From an uncultured Ectothiorhodospiraceae bacterium (lineage in GTDB: Bacteria; Pseudomonadota; Gammaproteobacteria; Nitrococcales; Halorhodospiraceae), in contig CAJXLI010000008.1 in the NCBI GenBank assembly GCA_913055575.1, positions 1 through 36,075 of the forward strand: 36,075 nt of DNA, read 5' to 3'. A model generated the notes under the pieces. That model saw nothing but the letters and a program-made list of their open reading frames with translations, did not search any database and was not told the origin of the DNA. The translations under genes were made by a program, and so were the position numbers. Below are positions 33,400 to 36,075 of the stretch, piece after piece. Numbering within the stretch: position 1 is the stretch's first letter; each line of letters begins with the position of its first letter.

Positions 33400-34512
33400 A
33401 TGGCCGCGCCCGCTCACCCAGATCGCCAGCCCCCGAGGCTTCCCGCCGAGTGGGAGCCCCACGCCGGGCTCATGCTCACCTGGCCCCACCCGGACGGCGA
33501 CTGGGGCGAGCACCTCGAGGAGGCCGAGGCGTGCCTCGAGCAGCTCGCCGTCGCCGCGGCGCAGTACGAGCCGGTGCTCGTCACCTGCCCCCACGCCCAG
33601 GCCACCGCCCGGGTCGGCAATCGGCTGCGCTCGGCGGGAGTGCCGGCCGAGCGCCTCGTGCTCGGTGAGGCCCCCTCCAACGACATCTGGACCCGCGACT
33701 ACGGGCCGATCACCGTGCTGTGCCCTGGTGGCCGGGCCCGGCTGCTGGACTTCTGCTTCAATGGCTGGGGCGAGCGCTTCCCGGCCGCCGACGACGACCG
33801 CCTGACCCGGCGGCTCACCGAGCAGGGCGTCTTCGGCAGCGAGTCGTACCGGCGCATCGAGTGGGTGCTCGAGGGGGGCAGCATCGATAGCGACGGCGCT
33901 GGCACGCTGCTGAGCACCACCAGCTGCCTGCTCAACCCCAACCGTAACCACGCCACCGACCGCGACGAGGTGGAGTCGCAGCTCTGCGCCCGGCTCGGCG
34001 CCCGACGGGTCCTGTGGCTCGAGTCGGGGTCGCTGCTCGGCGACGACACCGACGGCCACGTGGACATGCTCGCCCGGTTCGTGGACCGCGAGACCATCGC
34101 CCACGTCGTCTGCCACGATCCGGACGATCCCCACTACGAGCCGCTCCGAGCCCTGGGGGCAGAGCTGCAGGGGCTGCGCACCCGCAACGGCGAGCCGTAC
34201 CGGCTCATCGAGCTGCCGCTGCCGGCGCCGATCCACGACGAGCAGGGACGGCGCCTCCCGGCGACCTACGCCAACTTCGTCTTCGTCAACGGCGCCGTCC
34301 TGGTGCCCGCCTACGGGGATCCGGCGGACGCCGTAGCCTGCGCGCGGCTGGGCCGTGCCTGCCCGGATCACCGCGTGGTCGGCATCCCGGCGAGGGGGCT
34401 CATCCGCCAGGGCGGTAGCCTCCATTGCGCGACGATGCAGCTGCCGGAGGGGGTCACCATCGACAGCCCCGAGCCCTTCTCGGCCCGGTGCGCGGGAGGG
34501 AGCGAGGGGTGA
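33400..34512 (+). CDS. aguA: Agmatine deiminase
   Basis: AguA converts agmatine to N-carbamoylputrescine and ammonia, the first step of the arginine-decarboxylase route to putrescine. The 370-residue protein belongs to the peptidyl-arginine deiminase-like family. Visible motifs are LPAEWEPHAGLMLTWPHP, NDIWTRDYGP, WVLEGGSID, LLGDDTDGHVDMLARF and the catalytic-cysteine segment RQGGSLHCATMQLP (C343). The acid and histidine that complete the active site are in the DDTDGHVD motif. ATG at 33400 is the first good start; the upstream ribosome site is weak (CGGGACC). Its stop codon overlaps the aguB GTG by four bases, so the two are coupled. The arginine decarboxylase that would supply agmatine is not in the window. 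Confidence 0.95.
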   Translation: MAAPAHPDRQPPRLPAEWEPHAGLMLTWPHPDGDWGEHLEEAEACLEQLAVAAAQYEPVLVTCPHAQATARVGNRLRSAGVPAERLVLGEAPSNDIWTRDYGPITVLCPGGRARLLDFCFNGWGERFPAADDDRLTRRLTEQGVFGSESYRRIEWVLEGGSIDSDGAGTLLSTTSCLLNPNRNHATDRDEVESQLCARLGARRVLWLESGSLLGDDTDGHVDMLARFVDRETIAHVVCHDPDDPHYEPLRALGAELQGLRTRNGEPYRLIELPLPAPIHDEQGRRLPATYANFVFVNGAVLVPAYGDPADAVACARLGRACPDHRVVGIPARGLIRQGGSLHCATMQLPEGVTIDSPEPFSARCAGGSEG

Positions 34513-35372
34513 CGGGACGGCTGAGCCTGGGCCTGGTGCAGCACGCCTGCACCAGCGACCCCGCGACCAACCTGGCGCGTACCACGGCCGGCATCGCCGA
34601 CGCGGCGGCCCGGGGGGCGGAGCTCATCCTCCTGCAGGAGCTCCATCGCGGCCCCTACCCCTGCCACGAGGAGCACGCCAGCCACTTCGACGCCGCCGAG
34701 CCCATCCCCGGGCCGACCACCGAGCGCCTGGGTGAGGCGGCCGCGGCGCACGGGACCGTGGTGGTCGGCTCCGTCTTCGAGCGCCGCGCCGCAGGCCTCT
34801 ACCACAACACCGCCGTGGTGCTGGAGCGGGACGGCAGCCTGGCGGGGATCTACCGCAAGATGCACATCCCGGACGATCCGGGCTACTACGAGAAATTCTA
34901 CTTTACGCCGGGCGAACGGGGTTTTGTCCCCATCGACACCTCGCTGGGCCGGCTCGGGGTGCTGGTCTGCTGGGATCAGTGGTTCCCCGAGGCGGCCCGC
35001 CTCATGGCCTTGGCCGGTGCCGAGATCCTGCTCTACCCTACGGCCATCGGCTTCGCCCCGGATGAGCCCGGTGACGAGCAGGCGCGACAGCTGGAGGCGT
35101 GGCGGACGGTGCAGCGTGCGCACGCCATCGCCAACGGGCTGCCCCTGGCAGCGTGCAACCGCATCGGCACGGAGCCGGCGGCGCAGTTCTGGGGGCGGAG
35201 CTTCGTCTGCGGTCCGCAGGGGGAGATCCTCGCGGAGGCCGGCGATGCGGCCGCGGTGCTGGTCGCCTCCCTCGAGCGCGGGCGCAGCGAGGCAGTCCGA
35301 CGGATGTGGCCTTTCCTGCGCGATCGCCGGATCGACGCCTACCATGGGCTCACCCGGCGCTACCTGGACTAA
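34509..35372 (+). CDS. aguB: N-carbamoylputrescine amidase
   Basis: AguB hydrolyses N-carbamoylputrescine to putrescine, carbon dioxide and ammonia, completing putrescine synthesis from agmatine. The 287-residue nitrilase-superfamily protein has the Glu-Lys-Cys triad: E44 in LLQELHRGPYPC, K117 in YRKMHIPDDP and C154 in VCWDQWFPEAARL. PDDPGYYEKFYFTPGE is the signature of carbamoylputrescine amidase rather than of other nitrilases. The start is GTG at 34509, forming GTGA with the aguA stop, with GGGAGCGAGG upstream. The open frame extends further up inside aguA but without homology. The mfd gene begins 17 bases after its stop. Confidence 0.95.
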   Translation: MTGRLSLGLVQHACTSDPATNLARTTAGIADAAARGAELILLQELHRGPYPCHEEHASHFDAAEPIPGPTTERLGEAAAAHGTVVVGSVFERRAAGLYHNTAVVLERDGSLAGIYRKMHIPDDPGYYEKFYFTPGERGFVPIDTSLGRLGVLVCWDQWFPEAARLMALAGAEILLYPTAIGFAPDEPGDEQARQLEAWRTVQRAHAIANGLPLAACNRIGTEPAAQFWGRSFVCGPQGEILAEAGDAAAVLVASLERGRSEAVRRMWPFLRDRRIDAYHGLTRRYLD

Positions 35373-35389
35373 CCGGAACTGCTGAGACC

Positions 35390-36075
35390 GTGCTGCTTGA
35401 AGACCTACCCCTTCCCCGGCGGGATGGCGAGCGCCGCGACTGGTCCGGCCTGATCGGCGCCGCGCAGCCGCTAGCCGCTGCTGAGGCGGTGCTGCGCCAC
35501 CACGCGCCGGTGCTGGCCGTCACCGGGACGCCGCAGCAGGCGGCGGCGCTGCAGGAGTCGCTGGGCTTCTTCCTCGGCGATCGGGCCCCGGTGCTGGGCT
35601 TCCCCGACTGGGAGACCCTGCCCTACGACATCTTCTCGCCCCACCAGGACATCATCTCCGAGCGCCTCGCCGGGCTCTATCGGCTGCCCAGCCTGGAGCG
35701 CGGGGTCCTGGTGGTGCCGGTGACCACGCTCATGCATCCCCTGCCGCCCCGGGGCTGGGTGGAGGGCCGTGCCCTGCTGCTGCGCGTCGGCGACCGGCTG
35801 GAGCTGGAGCCCATGCGCCGCCGGCTCGAGGCCGCCGGCTACCGCTGCGTCCCGGAGGTCAGCGAGCACGGCGAGTTCGCGGTCCGCGGCGCCCTGCTCG
35901 ATCTCTTCCCCATGGGCGGCGACACCCCGTACCGCATCGACCTGTTCGACGACGAGGTGGAGAGCCTGCGCCGCTTCGATCCGGAGACGCAGCGCACCAC
36001 GGAGCGGGTCGAGGCGATCGAGCTCCTCCCCGCCCGGGAGATCCCCACCGACGAGGCGGCGATCACCCACTTCCG
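35390..36075 (+). CDS. mfd: Transcription-repair coupling factor Mfd, N-terminal part (3' end outside window)
   Basis: Mfd removes RNA polymerase stalled at DNA damage and recruits the UvrA excision machinery. The frame is open to the last base and gives about 228 residues of a protein normally about 1150 long. This part is the N-terminal UvrB-like region that binds UvrA. Segments such as DWETLPYDIFSPHQDIIS, RGVLVVPVTTLM, EHGEFAVRGALLDLFPMG and YRIDLFDDEVESLR match E. coli Mfd closely. The start is placed at GTG 35390, just before LLEDLPLP, but the ribosome site is weak and the start is uncertain. The 17-base spacing suggests read-through from aguAB, though mfd may have its own promoter within aguB. 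Confidence 0.94.
   Translation, partial: MLLEDLPLPRRDGERRDWSGLIGAAQPLAAAEAVLRHHAPVLAVTGTPQQAAALQESLGFFLGDRAPVLGFPDWETLPYDIFSPHQDIISERLAGLYRLPSLERGVLVVPVTTLMHPLPPRGWVEGRALLLRVGDRLELEPMRRRLEAAGYRCVPEVSEHGEFAVRGALLDLFPMGGDTPYRIDLFDDEVESLRRFDPETQRTTERVEAIELLPAREIPTDEAAITHF

Noticed and set aside
1..36075. Search for a defence system, CRISPR array, mobile element or biosynthetic cluster
   Set aside because: No repeats with spacers, transposase, integrase, toxin-antitoxin pair or synthase genes were found; nearly every stretch is accounted for by conserved housekeeping genes.

Overview
The window is about 36 kb of G+C-rich bacterial chromosome (codon third positions are almost all G or C). It is packed with housekeeping genes in gammaproteobacterial order. 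The run yceD-rpmF-plsX-fabH-fabD-fabG-acpP-fabF-pabC-mltG-tmk-holB, the rluC/rne divergence, and the comEC-msbA-lpxK-kdsB block near lolC, lolD and mfd all match Gammaproteobacteria. A Halorhodospira-like member of the Ectothiorhodospiraceae would fit the overall impression, but that genus guess is inference and nothing in the window proves it. I found no rRNA, tRNA, CRISPR array, insertion sequence, phage gene or attachment site, and no region whose composition suggests recent transfer.

Layout. (1) 1-5.2 kb: the 3' end of prfC, a TraB/PrgY-family membrane protein, the MtfA zinc peptidase, propionyl-CoA synthetase (prpE) and mobB. (2) 5.3-8.4 kb: three plus-strand metabolic genes, namely a D-2-hydroxyacid dehydrogenase, a short-chain dehydrogenase and a class V aminotransferase. 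(3) 8.4-18.2 kb: a twelve-gene minus-strand run for fatty-acid and phospholipid synthesis, ending in pabC, mltG, tmk and holB. Many of its junctions are 4-nt stop/start overlaps. (4) 18.3-20.8 kb: maf (yceF type) convergent with an rluC-sppA pair. (5) 20.8-24.1 kb: a roughly 400-nt gap with a promoter and structured leader, then rne (RNase E). (6) 24.1-33.3 kb: an eight-gene minus-strand envelope run, sfsA-lolC-lolD-comEC-msbA-lpxK-kdsB-ptp. (7) 33.3 kb to the end: an agmatine-to-putrescine operon (aguA-aguB) leading into the 5' end of mfd.

How the genes work together. Region 3 makes acyl chains on ACP (FabD/H/G/F), starts phospholipid synthesis (PlsX) and shares transcripts with folate, cell-wall, dTMP and replication genes. 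Region 6 serves the envelope: CMP-Kdo and lipid A completion (KdsB, LpxK), lipid A flipping (MsbA) and lipoprotein release (LolCD). Region 7 makes putrescine without ornithine decarboxylase.

I see no clearly new multi-gene system. The points most worth a second look are a ComEC whose C-terminal metallo-beta-lactamase-like domain has lost its metal-binding motifs, the long rne leader with a candidate membrane-targeting helix in RNase E, a lone LolC/E-type permease, and several well-formed hairpins at gene ends in the fab and rne regions.
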